From Bacteroidota bacterium (GTDB taxonomy: Bacteria; Bacteroidota; Ignavibacteria; Ignavibacteriales; Ignavibacteriaceae), in contig JAMCWE010000227.1 of assembly GCA_023475265.1 (NCBI GenBank), positions 1 through 63,260 on the forward strand: a stretch of DNA of 63,260 bases. The letters run 5' to 3'. Position numbers and translations under genes: made by a program. Positions 1 to 8,074 of this stretch are shown here, one piece after another; position 1 is the stretch's first letter, and each line of letters begins with the position of its first letter. Below the pieces are notes generated by a model that searched no databases, was not told the origin of the DNA, and saw only the letters and a list, made by a program, of their open reading frames with translations.

Positions 1-144
1 ACGATTTGAACTGCCGTACTTCCAGATGAAGTTCTTGTTGTGCGAAGGTGAAACATAGTTGAAATTGCCTCTTAGTATGACAAAGCAATTTAAAAATAAC
101 TATTTCAAGCTATTTTCACACCTTTTTTCCCTCCCTTTTCCTAC

Positions 145-888
145 TTGCTCAAGTCAGGAAAAATTTCCATCAGTACTTTTTTCAGAACTTCTCATGATAA
201 TCTTATTGAATGGAAAAGTTCAACAATTACTACTACAGCATATGGAATAAATCTTGATTTGAATTTTCCTAAACTTCCTTTCCTGCAGGTTTCTTATTCA
301 CCATTTATTCAGAAAAATGACGATCAAATTGTTGAACAGAAAGTTGAAAATAAAACTATTATGTTTTCGGCTGTAACCGGTTATGCTTTACTAATAGAAC
401 AATTTAACTTTATGACAAACGTATCCTTTAAGAGCAATGTAGCAAAAATTTTAAGCGGATTATCTGATTATAAAACCAATTCATTTTCAGTAACGGAAGC
501 AGTTAGCTTTAATAATCCGATTTCATTTGCCGGTTCATGGGGATTGATTAAAACAACTTCTCCAAATCCCTTATCTCTATATGCGGGCTCATCGAGCGTC
601 GGTTCTCCAGTCTCAATTCCCTCAACTACAATTTCTACTATCAACAATTTTGATCTCAGCGTAAACGCGGCATACACGGAATTTTTATCAAACACTTTAG
701 GATTCAATTTAGCCTCTGAAAGCACCTTAAATAAAAAGACCGGGCTTTATTTGAATGCTACATATTCTATATGGAAAAATATTAATCTTAATGCAAGATT
801 AGAAACAACTGCTTATAAAGATCTTCTCGATAGTTCGCTTAATTATAATGAACTTCTATTTAATTTTACGTTGAATGTCGGCTGGTAA
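145..888 (+). CDS. C-terminal part of an outer-membrane beta-barrel-like protein (5' end broken)
   Basis: The 247-residue frame opens only at a TTG and has no signal peptide. Upstream, the same frame meets stops at 7, 49, 76 and 106, so the N-terminal part is missing or frameshifted. The visible part alternates short amphipathic strands rich in Ser, Thr, Asn and aromatics (for example YGINLDLNF, LGFNLASEST, LYLNATYSIW) and ends in an aromatic residue (FNFTLNVGW), the usual beta-signal of outer-membrane barrels. I infer a barrel protein tail; I do not recognise the family. A competing frame at 59-250 overlaps the start and may hold part of the original N-terminus, consistent with a frameshift near 140-180. 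Confidence 0.45.
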   Translation: MLKSGKISISTFFRTSHDNLIEWKSSTITTTAYGINLDLNFPKLPFLQVSYSPFIQKNDDQIVEQKVENKTIMFSAVTGYALLIEQFNFMTNVSFKSNVAKILSGLSDYKTNSFSVTEAVSFNNPISFAGSWGLIKTTSPNPLSLYAGSSSVGSPVSIPSTTISTINNFDLSVNAAYTEFLSNTLGFNLASESTLNKKTGLYLNATYSIWKNINLNARLETTAYKDLLDSSLNYNELLFNFTLNVGW

Positions 889-1649
889 AATAAAATTATC
901 AATTTTAGAGCAACTAAAAAATAAGATTTTTCATTATGATTATACTCAGAAATTTATATAACGAATGGAATGACCGCTATCCATTTGAGCATTTTTGGTA
1001 ACAACAAATTTCATGCATCTATTAAATTCTGTTTTTAGAGTGTGAATAAATTTGAGTGGCGCTTAAGTCTTCATGACCGAACAATTATTAAAAAAAATAA
1101 AGAGAAAAACTCCGCGTTGAACCTACCTAGAGGCAAATGAATTGCAAGTAGAATTTAAATGCAGAAACGATTCATACTTCAACCTTTTTTTTCTGATAAA
1201 CGGAAGGATAGTACAAAAATGCATTCATTGCGAAGAGTAGCATAAACGATTTTAATATTGTCAGGGAATTTAACTATGGTTCAGGATAACCAACTTTTTA
1301 CAAATATATTAGGCCAATATATTTTAATCGGTTCGGTTAATTAAAAAGATATTAAAAAATGAAAAACGACTAAGCAATTACTTAACCCAATTATCAAACT
1401 CCAGTCCTGGATAACTTTATAGCAATGGAAAAATATCATATAAAGATTATAACTGGAACCTTAATGAGCAGAAATAATCCGGTTTTTAAAATCTATAATA
1501 TTAGATAAAATTAAGTTTGAATTACTTTGTAATTTCACTTCCAAAAATAATCGTCAACTGTCAACTCCTTGACAGACATTTCCTCATCTAACTCATAGTT
1601 TAACACCTGACAATAAAATTAATTCTAATAAATTTAAGGAGTATATATC
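889..1649. other. Gene-free stretch with a recombinase relic
   Basis: No intact gene is seen here. The only recognisable content is the decayed tyrosine-recombinase tail at about 1006-1150 on the minus strand. The last 80 bases before 1650 hold the leader of the DUF302 gene with a purine-rich ribosome site (AAGGAG at about 1637). Confidence 0.5.
1006..1150 (-). pseudogene. Decayed C-terminus of a tyrosine recombinase (relic A)
   Basis: Read on the minus strand, this stretch contains YSH followed by a degraded KxxNLID-like tail (tattcacactctaaaaac, then agaatttaatagatgcatg), and further upstream a segment like AACGCGGAGTTTTTCTCTT. Both match relic B at 4110-4290 base for base over long stretches. 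In relic B the same segment reads YSHLQKQNLIDAVNLL and stop, which is the end of a tyrosine recombinase after the catalytic Tyr. The copy is full of stops and indels and cannot code. The family call rests on relics B and C. Confidence 0.5.
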
Positions 1650-2138
1650 ATGAAAAAGTTTAATATAATCCCAAAAGCTTTCGGGATTTTCTTATTTGCG
1701 GCAATACTTTTTGCCGGTTCGTTTACTCAGTCTAATCAATTATTAGCTCAGGATACTGGTTTAATTACAGTCCAATCCAAACAATCGTACGATCAAACAG
1801 TCGACCAACTTAAACAGGCGGTTGCTAAAGGTGGAATGATGGTCATGTCGGAAATTAATCAGGGTAAGATGCTTGCGATGACCGGAATTAAGTTGAATGC
1901 TGTTTCAATCTTTGTAGGGAATCCGACTGTTGGAAATAAACTTTTTACAGCAAACCGCGCCGTTGGTTTTGTAGTTCCAATCCGTGTAAACGTTTATGAA
2001 GGTACAGATCAAAAGACTTATATCAGCTATGTAAAACCGTCATCTCAACTTGCAAGTTTAAATAACAAACAGGTTGATATGATTGTTCAAATGCTCGATC
2101 AGAAATTAGCAATGCTGACAGGAATGCTTTCTAAGTAA
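1650..2138 (+). CDS. Exported DUF302 domain protein
   Basis: 162 residues. An N-terminal signal peptide (KAFGIFLFAAILFAGSF, cleavage probably after the LLAQ region near residue 34) is followed by one DUF302 domain: TVDQLKQAVAKGGMMVMSEI, then SIFVGNPTVGNKLF, then VPIRVNVYEG and the TYISYVKP strand. DUF302 domains are small alpha/beta folds of unknown role, often found in sulfur-oxidising and metal-stressed bacteria. A purine-rich ribosome site lies just upstream of the ATG. A strong hairpin follows the stop (2154-2200). Biochemical function is unknown. Confidence 0.8.
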   Translation: MKKFNIIPKAFGIFLFAAILFAGSFTQSNQLLAQDTGLITVQSKQSYDQTVDQLKQAVAKGGMMVMSEINQGKMLAMTGIKLNAVSIFVGNPTVGNKLFTANRAVGFVVPIRVNVYEGTDQKTYISYVKPSSQLASLNNKQVDMIVQMLDQKLAMLTGMLSK

Positions 2139-2153
2139 TTCAAAATATGAGAG

Positions 2154-2200
2154 GCGGTTGAGCAAGCCTGTCGGCATGCAGGCTTACACGGCTCAACCGC
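2154..2200 (+). terminator. Terminator-like hairpin with a nested palindromic element
   Basis: A perfect 10-bp outer stem (GCGGTTGAGC at 2154-2163 with GCTCAACCGC at 2191-2200) directly follows the DUF302 gene. In its loop sits a second perfect 7-bp stem (AAGCCTG at 2164-2170 with CAGGCTT at 2179-2185) that belongs to the GCCTGCC-type palindromic repeats of this window. There is no clean U-tract, only a TT-rich tail, so termination is likely but not certain. Confidence 0.6.
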
Positions 2201-2243
2201 TTCCAATATTCAAATTGTATTTTGATAAAATTGGAAAAAGAAA

Positions 2244-2918
2244 ATGAAGAATGGATATAAAAAAATCGTATTAAGCATTATTGCTTTATTAGCTGCTGGT
2301 GTTGGCCCCAATCTATTTGTTATTTCTCAAGCCGGTTATTCTGATTTAAGTGACCTGGCTGTTAATTTTCTCATTCCTTCAATCGCAGTTCTAATAATAG
2401 TTTTTGCATTAAGTTATTTTTTAGGATTGCAGGATTTTAACAGACAAATACGAAACGGATTTTTAGCCGGATTAATTGGAACAATAGGATTAGAAATAGT
2501 TCGTGAAACCGGCTTCCATCTGGGTGGAATGCCCGGTGACCTTCCCAAATTAATGGGAGTGTTACTGATGAATCAATTTGCTTCCGGGCCTGATACAATA
2601 TCTAACATTGCTGGCTGGTCTTATCATTTCTGGAACGGTGCAGCTTTCGGAATTATTTACAGCATAATCTTAGGTAAAGGTAGAAAATGGACGGGTGCGC
2701 TTTACGGAATATTAATAGGAATAGGTTTTATGATGAGCCCGGTAGTTGTTTCACTTGGTGTCGGGCATTTCGGAGTTGATTTCGGATGGGGATTCCCGGT
2801 TACTGTAACAATAGCACACATAGCATTTGGAACTATTGTTGGCTGGCTGGTATTTAAATGGAATGATATTGATTCGGGTTTTATAATTACACTAAAACAA
2901 TTATTCAATTCCAAATAG
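2244..2918 (+). CDS. Polytopic membrane protein of unknown function
   Basis: 224 residues with about six membrane-spanning segments: roughly residues 8-28, 40-62, 75-95 (GFLAGLIGTIGLEIV), 130-148, 152-175 and 185-208. A hydrophilic loop at about 96-118 carries HLGGMPGDLPKLMG. Gly-rich helices recall small integral membrane proteins related to YqhR/DUF-type families, but I do not recognise a named family. It lies 105 bases after the DUF302 gene, beyond the hairpin, and is convergent with the thioredoxin-like gene on the other strand. Confidence 0.7.
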   Translation: MKNGYKKIVLSIIALLAAGVGPNLFVISQAGYSDLSDLAVNFLIPSIAVLIIVFALSYFLGLQDFNRQIRNGFLAGLIGTIGLEIVRETGFHLGGMPGDLPKLMGVLLMNQFASGPDTISNIAGWSYHFWNGAAFGIIYSIILGKGRKWTGALYGILIGIGFMMSPVVVSLGVGHFGVDFGWGFPVTVTIAHIAFGTIVGWLVFKWNDIDSGFIITLKQLFNSK

Positions 2919-2971
2919 AGTAATGAAGGGGATTTAACAAAACAAATAATTTTTTGCTGATGAATAGAAAG

Positions 2972-3226
2972 TTACCCAGGCTTATGGCAAGCATTATAGT
3001 TGTTTGATAAAATGTTAAGAAGTTTTCTTTCGTCAACATCGCCATAAGAAAATAACTTATTGTTAATTAGAAGTGCTGGGACGATACTAATACTTTGCTC
3101 TTCGCAATCTTTTAGATTAATAATATTCAATGAAATTTCTGGATGTTTAAGAACTAAATTTTTCAACACCACTTCAGCGCGGTTACAAGCCGAACAATTT
3201 TGAGTTATGATTAAAGACAATTTCAT
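2972..3226 (-). CDS. Small thioredoxin/glutaredoxin-like protein
   Basis: 84 residues forming a minimal thioredoxin fold: beta strand MKLSLIITQ, the redox motif C-S-A-C at residues 11-14, a helix, then a strand with a cis-proline-like segment (SIVPALLINNKLFSYGD). Small proteins of this type act as glutaredoxin-like thiol reductants. It lies 59 bases downstream of the Crp/Fnr gene on the same strand and may be cotranscribed with it, so a redox-linked response is plausible but inferred. Confidence 0.7.
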   Translation of the reverse strand: MKLSLIITQNCSACNRAEVVLKNLVLKHPEISLNIINLKDCEEQSISIVPALLINNKLFSYGDVDERKLLNILSNNYNACHKPG

Positions 3227-3285
3227 TTTTTATTTAAAAGATAAAAAAAAGGTATTGAAAGTAATGTCACGTATTTGACATTACT

Positions 3286-3975
3286 TTAAAACAATAGCTT
3301 TTTTAATTCAGTTGGATTTAAAATTACAAGCTTATTTCGGTCAAAATTGATAATACCTTTGTCGCGTAAATCAGTTAAAAGATAATTAACTGTTTGCCGG
3401 GAACATGCTGTAATTTCCCCTATATCCTGGTGCTTAAGAAAAGGCTTAATAAAAATTTGTCCGCCTAATTCTTTACCGCTTTTTTGTGATAGTCTTAATA
3501 TAAAAGATATAATTCTTTGGTTAGCATCTTTAAAAACAAGATCTTCGATTCGTTCCGAATAACTTCTTAATTTCAATCCAATAAGTTTTGTCAATTTTAA
3601 GTTTAAAGATGGATTTTTATTTATAAATTCGGCAAGATCATTTTTGTTTATTGCACAGATAATAGATGGTTCTAACGTGACTGCAAAATCAGTTCTTTGT
3701 TCTTCTTCAAGATAAGCCATTTCTCCAAAAATTTCGCCAGGATTTATTAGAGTTAAAATGTTCTCTTTACCATCATTAGAATACTTAACTATTTTAACGC
3801 GCCCGGTTTTAAGAAAAAAAATTGCTTTAGAAGCTTCAGCCGCAAAATAAATCGGCTGATCTTTAGCAAGTTCTTTCAAAGATGAAATTTGATTTAATGT
3901 CATCATATTTTCTTCATTCAAATCTTTGAAAAGATTAAAATTTTCAAGATACCAAAGCTTAGTTTTTTCAGCCAT
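3286..3975 (-). CDS. Crp/Fnr family transcriptional regulator
   Basis: 229 residues. The N-terminal part (about 10-125) is a cyclic-nucleotide-binding-like beta roll with the GEIFGEMAYLEEEQRT segment. A dimerisation helix follows (LTKLIGLKLRSYSERIEDL), then a C-terminal winged helix with recognition helix ITACSRQTVNYLLTDLRDKG. No N-terminal Cys cluster like that of Fnr is present, so an Fe-S oxygen sensor of the classical kind is unlikely. The effector (nucleotide, NO haem or another) cannot be told. Probably regulates the adjacent thioredoxin-like gene or redox genes elsewhere. Confidence 0.85.
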   Translation of the reverse strand: MAEKTKLWYLENFNLFKDLNEENMMTLNQISSLKELAKDQPIYFAAEASKAIFFLKTGRVKIVKYSNDGKENILTLINPGEIFGEMAYLEEEQRTDFAVTLEPSIICAINKNDLAEFINKNPSLNLKLTKLIGLKLRSYSERIEDLVFKDANQRIISFILRLSQKSGKELGGQIFIKPFLKHQDIGEITACSRQTVNYLLTDLRDKGIINFDRNKLVILNPTELKKLLF

Positions 3976-4109
3976 TTTACTTATTGCTTAGTTGCAGAAG
4001 GTTAAAATAAAAATAAAATAATTTTAGAATATTATTGATCATAAAATAATAATTTAAGTAACCCATTGCTAAAATTAAATTTGAAAAAAGAATAATCAAT
4101 AATTAATTA

Positions 4110-4290
4110 CTATAGCAGGTTAACAGCATCTATCAAATTTTGTTTCTGCAAGTGAGAATAAACCCACATGAATTGGACAGGCTTGAGTAATTATAATATC
4201 TTCCTGCTGTGTGATTTTGCCGATACATAAAGAGAAACACTACGTTAAACCATCATTGAAGCGAATGAATATCGCGTAAGCTGTTAAAAC
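4110..4290 (-). pseudogene. Decayed C-terminus of a tyrosine recombinase (relic B)
   Basis: On the minus strand the last readable segment is YSHLQKQNLIDAVNLL followed by TAG (stop at 4112-4110), the typical end of a tyrosine recombinase/phage integrase. Upstream, frame changes separate further recognisable pieces: HSSLS (CTCAAGCCTGTCC) and a degraded version of the box II region around CACACAGCAGGAAGATATT. Several frameshifts and stops make it non-coding. It lies directly before the arsenic operon, which suggests an integrated element once ended here. Confidence 0.65.
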
Positions 4291-4431
4291 GGTATCAGAA
4301 TATTACGCTCAATCTTATAGCATCAGTTGAGTTTATTCTGATTTGGAAAAGCAAATATCTCAGTTTTAGCAAATAAAAAAGTTCAATATAATATGACTGC
4401 CGGTGATGACAATTAAATAATAATTATTCTA

Positions 4432-4467
4432 TTGACATGAAGGGAAGATTTATCGTATATTTACGAT
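4432..4467 (+). promoter_or_regulatory. ars promoter with putative ArsR operator
   Basis: TTGACA at 4432-4437 is followed by a 16-bp imperfect palindrome ATCGTATATTTACGAT at 4452-4467, 24 bases before the arsR start. The palindrome has perfect ATCGT/ACGAT arms and sits where a -10/-7 element would be, the expected place for an ArsR-type repressor to block RNA polymerase. Function is inferred from position and symmetry. Confidence 0.65.
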
Positions 4468-4490
4468 GAACGATTGAGGAATTAATAAAA

Positions 4491-4808
4491 ATGGCTTTTT
4501 CAAAAAAAGAAGAATTCACAAAAGAAGATATGTGGCTGGCGGATATTGCGAAAGCATTGGCTCATCCGGCTAGAATTAGGATACTAAAAATATTAACATC
4601 AATGAATGCCTGTATGGTGGGAAATATTGTAGAACAGCTTCCTTTGTCGCAATCAACAGTATCGCAGCATCTGAAAGAGTTAAAGCGGGTAGGTTTAATT
4701 GACGGCGAGATAGACGGTCCAAAAGTTTGTTATTGTATTAACAATAAAACACTATCCAAAGCGAAAAAAGAAATGGATAAACTATATTCAATAATTTGTA
4801 ATTGTTAA
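4491..4808 (+). CDS. arsR: ArsR/SmtB family repressor of the ars operon
   Basis: 105 residues with the family's winged-helix order: KALAHPARIRILKIL, NIVEQL, recognition helix LSQSTVSQHLKELKRVG, then wing and C-terminal helix. The usual ELCVCDL metal site is absent; Cys occurs instead at residue 41, at 80 and 82 (VCYC) and at 103 and 105 (CNC at the very end), so the arsenite site is of a non-classical arrangement. First gene of the ars operon, 22 bases before arsM, with its own palindromic operator upstream. Expected to release DNA when As(III) binds. Confidence 0.9.
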   Translation: MAFSKKEEFTKEDMWLADIAKALAHPARIRILKILTSMNACMVGNIVEQLPLSQSTVSQHLKELKRVGLIDGEIDGPKVCYCINNKTLSKAKKEMDKLYSIICNC

Positions 4809-4830
4809 AAATAAACGAAAGGAATAATAA

Positions 4831-5637
4831 ATGAACACACCGGAAGAAATTAAATTAGTAGTGAAGAACAAATATGCTGAGATTGCGAAAAACGCCAACA
4901 GCTCTGGGTGCTGCGGACCAACTAGTTGCTGTACGCCGGATAAAAATGATTACACAGTTTTCCAGGATGATTATTCTAATCTGAACGGATATGTTGCCGA
5001 TGCTGATCTTGGGCTTGGCTGCGGTTTACCAACTGAATATGCCGGAATTAAAAAAGGTGATACTGTGGTTGACCTCGGTTCAGGAGCGGGTAACGATGTG
5101 TTTGTTGCTCGTGCAATTGTCGGCGATGAGGGAAGAGTAACCGGATTAGACATGACTGAAGAAATGATTCGGAAGGCAAACCTGAACAAAGAAAAATTGG
5201 GTTATGCTAACGTGGAATTTAAGCTTGGAGATATTGAAAACATGCCATTGGAAAATGATTATGCAGATGTTGTAATAAGCAATTGTGTTTTAAATTTAGT
5301 GCCGGATAAGAAAAAAGCATTTTCAGAAATATTTAGGATATTAAAACCCGGCGCACATTTTTGCGTCTCCGATGTAGTAGTACAAGGAGAAATGACTGAG
5401 GAGCTAAAAAAATCAGCGGAACTATTTGTTGGTTGTGTTTCAGGCGCATTGCAGCAAAATAATTACCTTCAAATAATAGAAGATGGTGGATTCAAAAATA
5501 TAGAAATAAAGAAAACCAAGAAGATTGAATTACCTGAAGAATTAATAAAGGAATATCTTACAGAACAAGGGCTAAAAGAATATAAGGAAAATTTAAAAGG
5601 TATTTTCAGCATTACGGTGGTAGGATATAAAAAGTAA
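4831..5637 (+). CDS. arsM: Arsenite S-adenosylmethionine methyltransferase
   Basis: 268 residues. Class I SAM-dependent methyltransferase: SAM motif I is VVDLGSGAGNDVFVA (79-93), motif II includes GLDMTEEMI. The three cysteines known to bind As(III) in ArsM correspond to C64 (GLGCGLP), C152 (ISNCVLNL) and C202 (FVGCVSGAL). An N-terminal CC...CC stretch (residues 27-34) may also hold metalloid. The enzyme converts arsenite to methylated arsenicals. Second gene of the operon, with ribosome site GAAAGGAATAATAA upstream. Confidence 0.95.
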   Translation: MNTPEEIKLVVKNKYAEIAKNANSSGCCGPTSCCTPDKNDYTVFQDDYSNLNGYVADADLGLGCGLPTEYAGIKKGDTVVDLGSGAGNDVFVARAIVGDEGRVTGLDMTEEMIRKANLNKEKLGYANVEFKLGDIENMPLENDYADVVISNCVLNLVPDKKKAFSEIFRILKPGAHFCVSDVVVQGEMTEELKKSAELFVGCVSGALQQNNYLQIIEDGGFKNIEIKKTKKIELPEELIKEYLTEQGLKEYKENLKGIFSITVVGYKK

Positions 5638-5682
5638 TTTAACTTTGAAGCCGGGCATTATCCAGCTTCATTAACCAACGAA

Positions 5683-5948
5683 TTGAAAAAATTTATACAG
5701 GAAAATACAAAATTATATAAGGCTCTTTCCGATTCGAACAGGCTGCAAATACTAAAGATGCATCATACTAAATATTTATGTGTTTGTTAAATTTTGGATG
5801 CACTTAAATCGGCTGCTTCAACTGTTCCAAAGCATCTTACGTGATGCAGGCTTTCTTATTGAAGAAAAGGATGGCAAAATTCGGAAAAGTAAGTGATGAA
5901 ATTAAAAATGAGTTTTACAAATTCTATAAAAAAAATTTAAGGTGTTAA
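5683..5948 (+). pseudogene. Dead second ArsR-family regulator
   Basis: Frame 1 reads ELKKFIQENTKLYKALSDSN and RLQILKM, the first half of an ArsR winged helix. It is then stopped by TAA at 5788-5790 where the family has a Glu or similar, continues in the same frame as ILDALKSAASTVPKHLT (recognition helix), shifts frame to RDAGFLIEEKDGKIRK, and shifts again to SDEIKNEFYKFYKKNLRC and stop. One nonsense change and at least two indels: clearly inactive. It sits between arsM and the thioredoxin gene, so the operon once had two ArsR-type regulators. Confidence 0.85.
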
Positions 5949-5952
5949 AAAG

Positions 5953-6209
5953 ATGTTAAATGTTAAAGTTCTTGGTTCTGGATGCACGAACTGTTTAACC
6001 TTGAAAAACTTTGCAGAGAAGTTATTTCAGAAAATCAAATAGATGCAGAGATAGAAAAAGTTAAAGACATTAAAGATATTATGAGATACGGAATTATGAG
6101 CACACCCGGGCTTGTAATAAACGGAAAAGTAATTCATAGCGGAAAGCTGCCTACCAAATCTACTCCTGTACATTGGATGATGAATGCACTTGCTGAAGAA
6201 AATATTTAG
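5953..6209 (+). pseudogene. Frameshifted small thioredoxin of the ars operon
   Basis: The ATG at 5953 begins MLNVKVLGSGCTNCLTL with the CxxC motif of the MTH895-type small thioredoxins that accompany ars genes. The rest of the fold (EKLCREVISENQIDAEIEKV ... MSTPGLVINGKVIHSGKLPT) lies in another frame at 5982-6209. Loss of one base around 5998-6015 (TTGAAAAAC region) explains the switch. Either a real inactivating deletion or a sequencing error in an A-run. The intact protein would have about 86 residues and could reduce ArsC. A frame starting at 5982 alone would lack the redox cysteines. Confidence 0.85.
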
Positions 6210-6217
6210 GAGATTGT

Positions 6218-6676
6218 ATGAATAGACAAAGAGTTTTATTCGTTTGTGTTCATAACAGCGCACGCAGCCAGATGGCTGAAGCTTATCTTAATTTTTTCGG
6301 TAACGAGAAATTTGAAGCCGAAAGCGCCGGTCTTGAACCGGGAAGCTTGAATCCTTTTGTAGTTGAAGTAATGAAAGAAGATGAAATTGATATTTCGGGA
6401 AATAAAACGAAAAGTGTCTTTGACTTCTTCAAGCAAGGGAAAATGTACGGTTATGTAATTACCGTATGCGATGAAACTACAGCGGAGCGCTGTCCTATAT
6501 TTCCCGGAGTTTGTGAAAGACTGCATTGGAGCTTTGCGGATCCGGCTGCAATCGAAGGAACTTATGAAGAAAAGCTTGCCGGGACCAGAATGATCAGAGA
6601 TCAAATAAAATTTAAAATTAAAGATTGGATAAGAGAAGTTGAAAGTAAATTTATAGTTGAAGACGGAGGAAATTGA
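6218..6676 (+). CDS. arsC: Arsenate reductase, low-molecular-weight phosphatase type
   Basis: 152 residues. The P-loop [13 protein letters not shown] (catalytic C10) at the N-terminus is that of the thioredoxin-coupled ArsC family. C84 (TVCDET) and C92 (AERCP) are in place for the disulfide cascade; C99 is additional. It reduces As(V) to As(III), which Acr3 exports or ArsM methylates. Eight bases after the thioredoxin remnant and one base before the acr3 start, so translation is tightly linked. If the neighbouring thioredoxin is really dead, the reductant must come from elsewhere. Confidence 0.95.
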   Translation: MNRQRVLFVCVHNSARSQMAEAYLNFFGNEKFEAESAGLEPGSLNPFVVEVMKEDEIDISGNKTKSVFDFFKQGKMYGYVITVCDETTAERCPIFPGVCERLHWSFADPAAIEGTYEEKLAGTRMIRDQIKFKIKDWIREVESKFIVEDGGN

Positions 6677-6677
6677 A

Positions 6678-7754
6678 ATGTCCAATGTCTCTAAAAAATT
6701 ATCTTTCCTTGACCGTTATCTGACGCTATGGATATTTATTGCAATGTTTGCCGGAGTATTTTCAGGCTATCTCTTTCCGGGTATTGTTAATTTTTGGAAT
6801 TCATTTCAAAGTGGTACGACAAACATTCCTATCGCAATTGGCTTGATATTGATGATGTATCCGCCGCTTGCAAAAGTTAAGTATGAAGAGCTCGGCGATG
6901 TTTTTAGAAATGTAAAGGTATTGTCTCTTTCATTAATTCAAAACTGGATAATCGGACCAATATTAATGTTCGCACTTGCCATAATTTTTTTGCAAGGTTA
7001 TCCGGAATACATGGCTGGACTGATTATGATTGGTCTTGCACGCTGCATTGCAATGGTAATTGTTTGGAATGAGCTTGCCAAAGGCGATAATGAATATGCT
7101 GCCGGATTAGTGGCATTCAATTCAATCTTTCAAGTTTTATTTTTCTCGATATACGCTTATGTGTTTTTAACGGTTCTTCCTTCCGCTTTAGGATTGAAAA
7201 CATTTAAAGTTGATATAACAATAGGTCAAATTGCAGAAAGCGTTTTTATTTATTTGGGAATACCATTCATTGCCGGAATCTTTACGCGGTTTACATTAAT
7301 TAAATTTAAAAGCAAAGAATGGTATCAATCTAAATTTATTCCAAAGATTAGTCCGATAACACTAATTGCTTTGCTATTTACAATCGTTGTAATGTTCTCA
7401 CTTAAAGGTGAATACATTGTAAAAATTCCTCTTGACGTTGTAAGGATTGCAATACCGCTGGTATTTTATTTCATCATAATGTTCTTCGTATCGTTCTATT
7501 TAGGAAGAAAAGTTGGTGCGGATTATTCCAAGACAGCTACGCTTTCCTTCACGGCGGCAAGCAACAATTTCGAATTGGCTATTGCCGTAGCAGTCGCCGT
7601 ATTCGGAATTAACAGCGGCGAGGCATTTGCGGCTGTAATTGGCCCGCTTGTAGAAGTCCCGGTATTAATCAGTTTGGTAAATGTGGCGCTGTGGTTTCAG
7701 AAAAAATATTTCAATGTAGTTGAAGAAGGAACTGTTAAAGCTCCTAATGTTTGA
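6678..7754 (+). CDS. acr3: Acr3 family arsenite efflux transporter
   Basis: 358 residues from the ATG at 6678, chosen over an in-frame TTG at 6657 because GACGGAGGAAATTGA forms a good ribosome site. About ten transmembrane helices starting with [18 protein letters not shown]. The essential Cys of Acr3 lies in the fourth helix ([14 protein letters not shown]), and the conserved [16 protein letters not shown] segment near residue 300 is present. Exports arsenite using the proton motive force. Last complete gene of the ars operon. Confidence 0.95.
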   Translation: MSNVSKKLSFLDRYLTLWIFIAMFAGVFSGYLFPGIVNFWNSFQSGTTNIPIAIGLILMMYPPLAKVKYEELGDVFRNVKVLSLSLIQNWIIGPILMFALAIIFLQGYPEYMAGLIMIGLARCIAMVIVWNELAKGDNEYAAGLVAFNSIFQVLFFSIYAYVFLTVLPSALGLKTFKVDITIGQIAESVFIYLGIPFIAGIFTRFTLIKFKSKEWYQSKFIPKISPITLIALLFTIVVMFSLKGEYIVKIPLDVVRIAIPLVFYFIIMFFVSFYLGRKVGADYSKTATLSFTAASNNFELAIAVAVAVFGINSGEAFAAVIGPLVEVPVLISLVNVALWFQKKYFNVVEEGTVKAPNV

Positions 7755-7772
7755 TCATAGTAAAAGTATAAA

Positions 7773-7892
7773 AATGAATTCGTTTGTAGAAAGTAAATCA
7801 ATAAATAAAGAAAATATGAAAATTTTAATTTCGTTTTTACTATTGCCTGTTTGGATTCTTCTTTACTTTAGCCCTCAGAATTTTACAGAATA
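7773..7892 (+). CDS. Short ORF with one membrane segment after acr3
   Basis: 39 codons: MNSFVESKSINKENMKIL then a single hydrophobic helix (ISFLLLPVWILLYF) and stop. It starts 18 bases after acr3. It could be a genuine small membrane peptide or, more likely, the truncated start of a permease (the LLPVWILLYF opening is like that of some membrane transporters); what follows to 7990 has no readable continuation. Weak evidence. Confidence 0.25.
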
Positions 7893-7987
7893 GATAGTCG
7901 TTACGGGAAAAATATTTAAAGCAATTAGACAAAGAAGTAAGTAAATGCAACTTAGACGCACATAAATGGTTTATTGAATTGTTTAAC

Positions 7988-8028
7988 TGTTAAATTGCTT
8001 AATTGTTTTTCCTTTCAGCAATTTAACA
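7988..8028. terminator. Hairpin between convergent genes
   Basis: A perfect 11-bp stem (TGTTAAATTGC at 7988-7998 with GCAATTTAACA at 8018-8028) separates the convergent acr3 and BNR-protein genes. T-rich stretches on both sides (TTGTTTTTCC inside the loop, TTCTTTCTTG after) suggest a bidirectional terminator. Confidence 0.6.
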
Positions 8029-8074
8029 ATTCTTTCTTGTTTAGAGCAAATACAAAGAACTTCCTAAAATGATC

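Larger units (their letters stand above)
3976..4490. other. Intergenic region between the Crp/Fnr gene and the ars operon
   Basis: Divergent promoter region of about 515 bases. It contains recombinase relic B (about 4110-4290, minus strand) and, at its right end, the ars promoter with a putative ArsR operator (4432-4467). No other gene is seen. Confidence 0.5.

Noticed and set aside
6236-6685. 149-codon minus-strand frame opposite arsC
   Set aside because: It is the shadow of arsC, whose catalytic cysteines and P-loop are fully intact on the plus strand.
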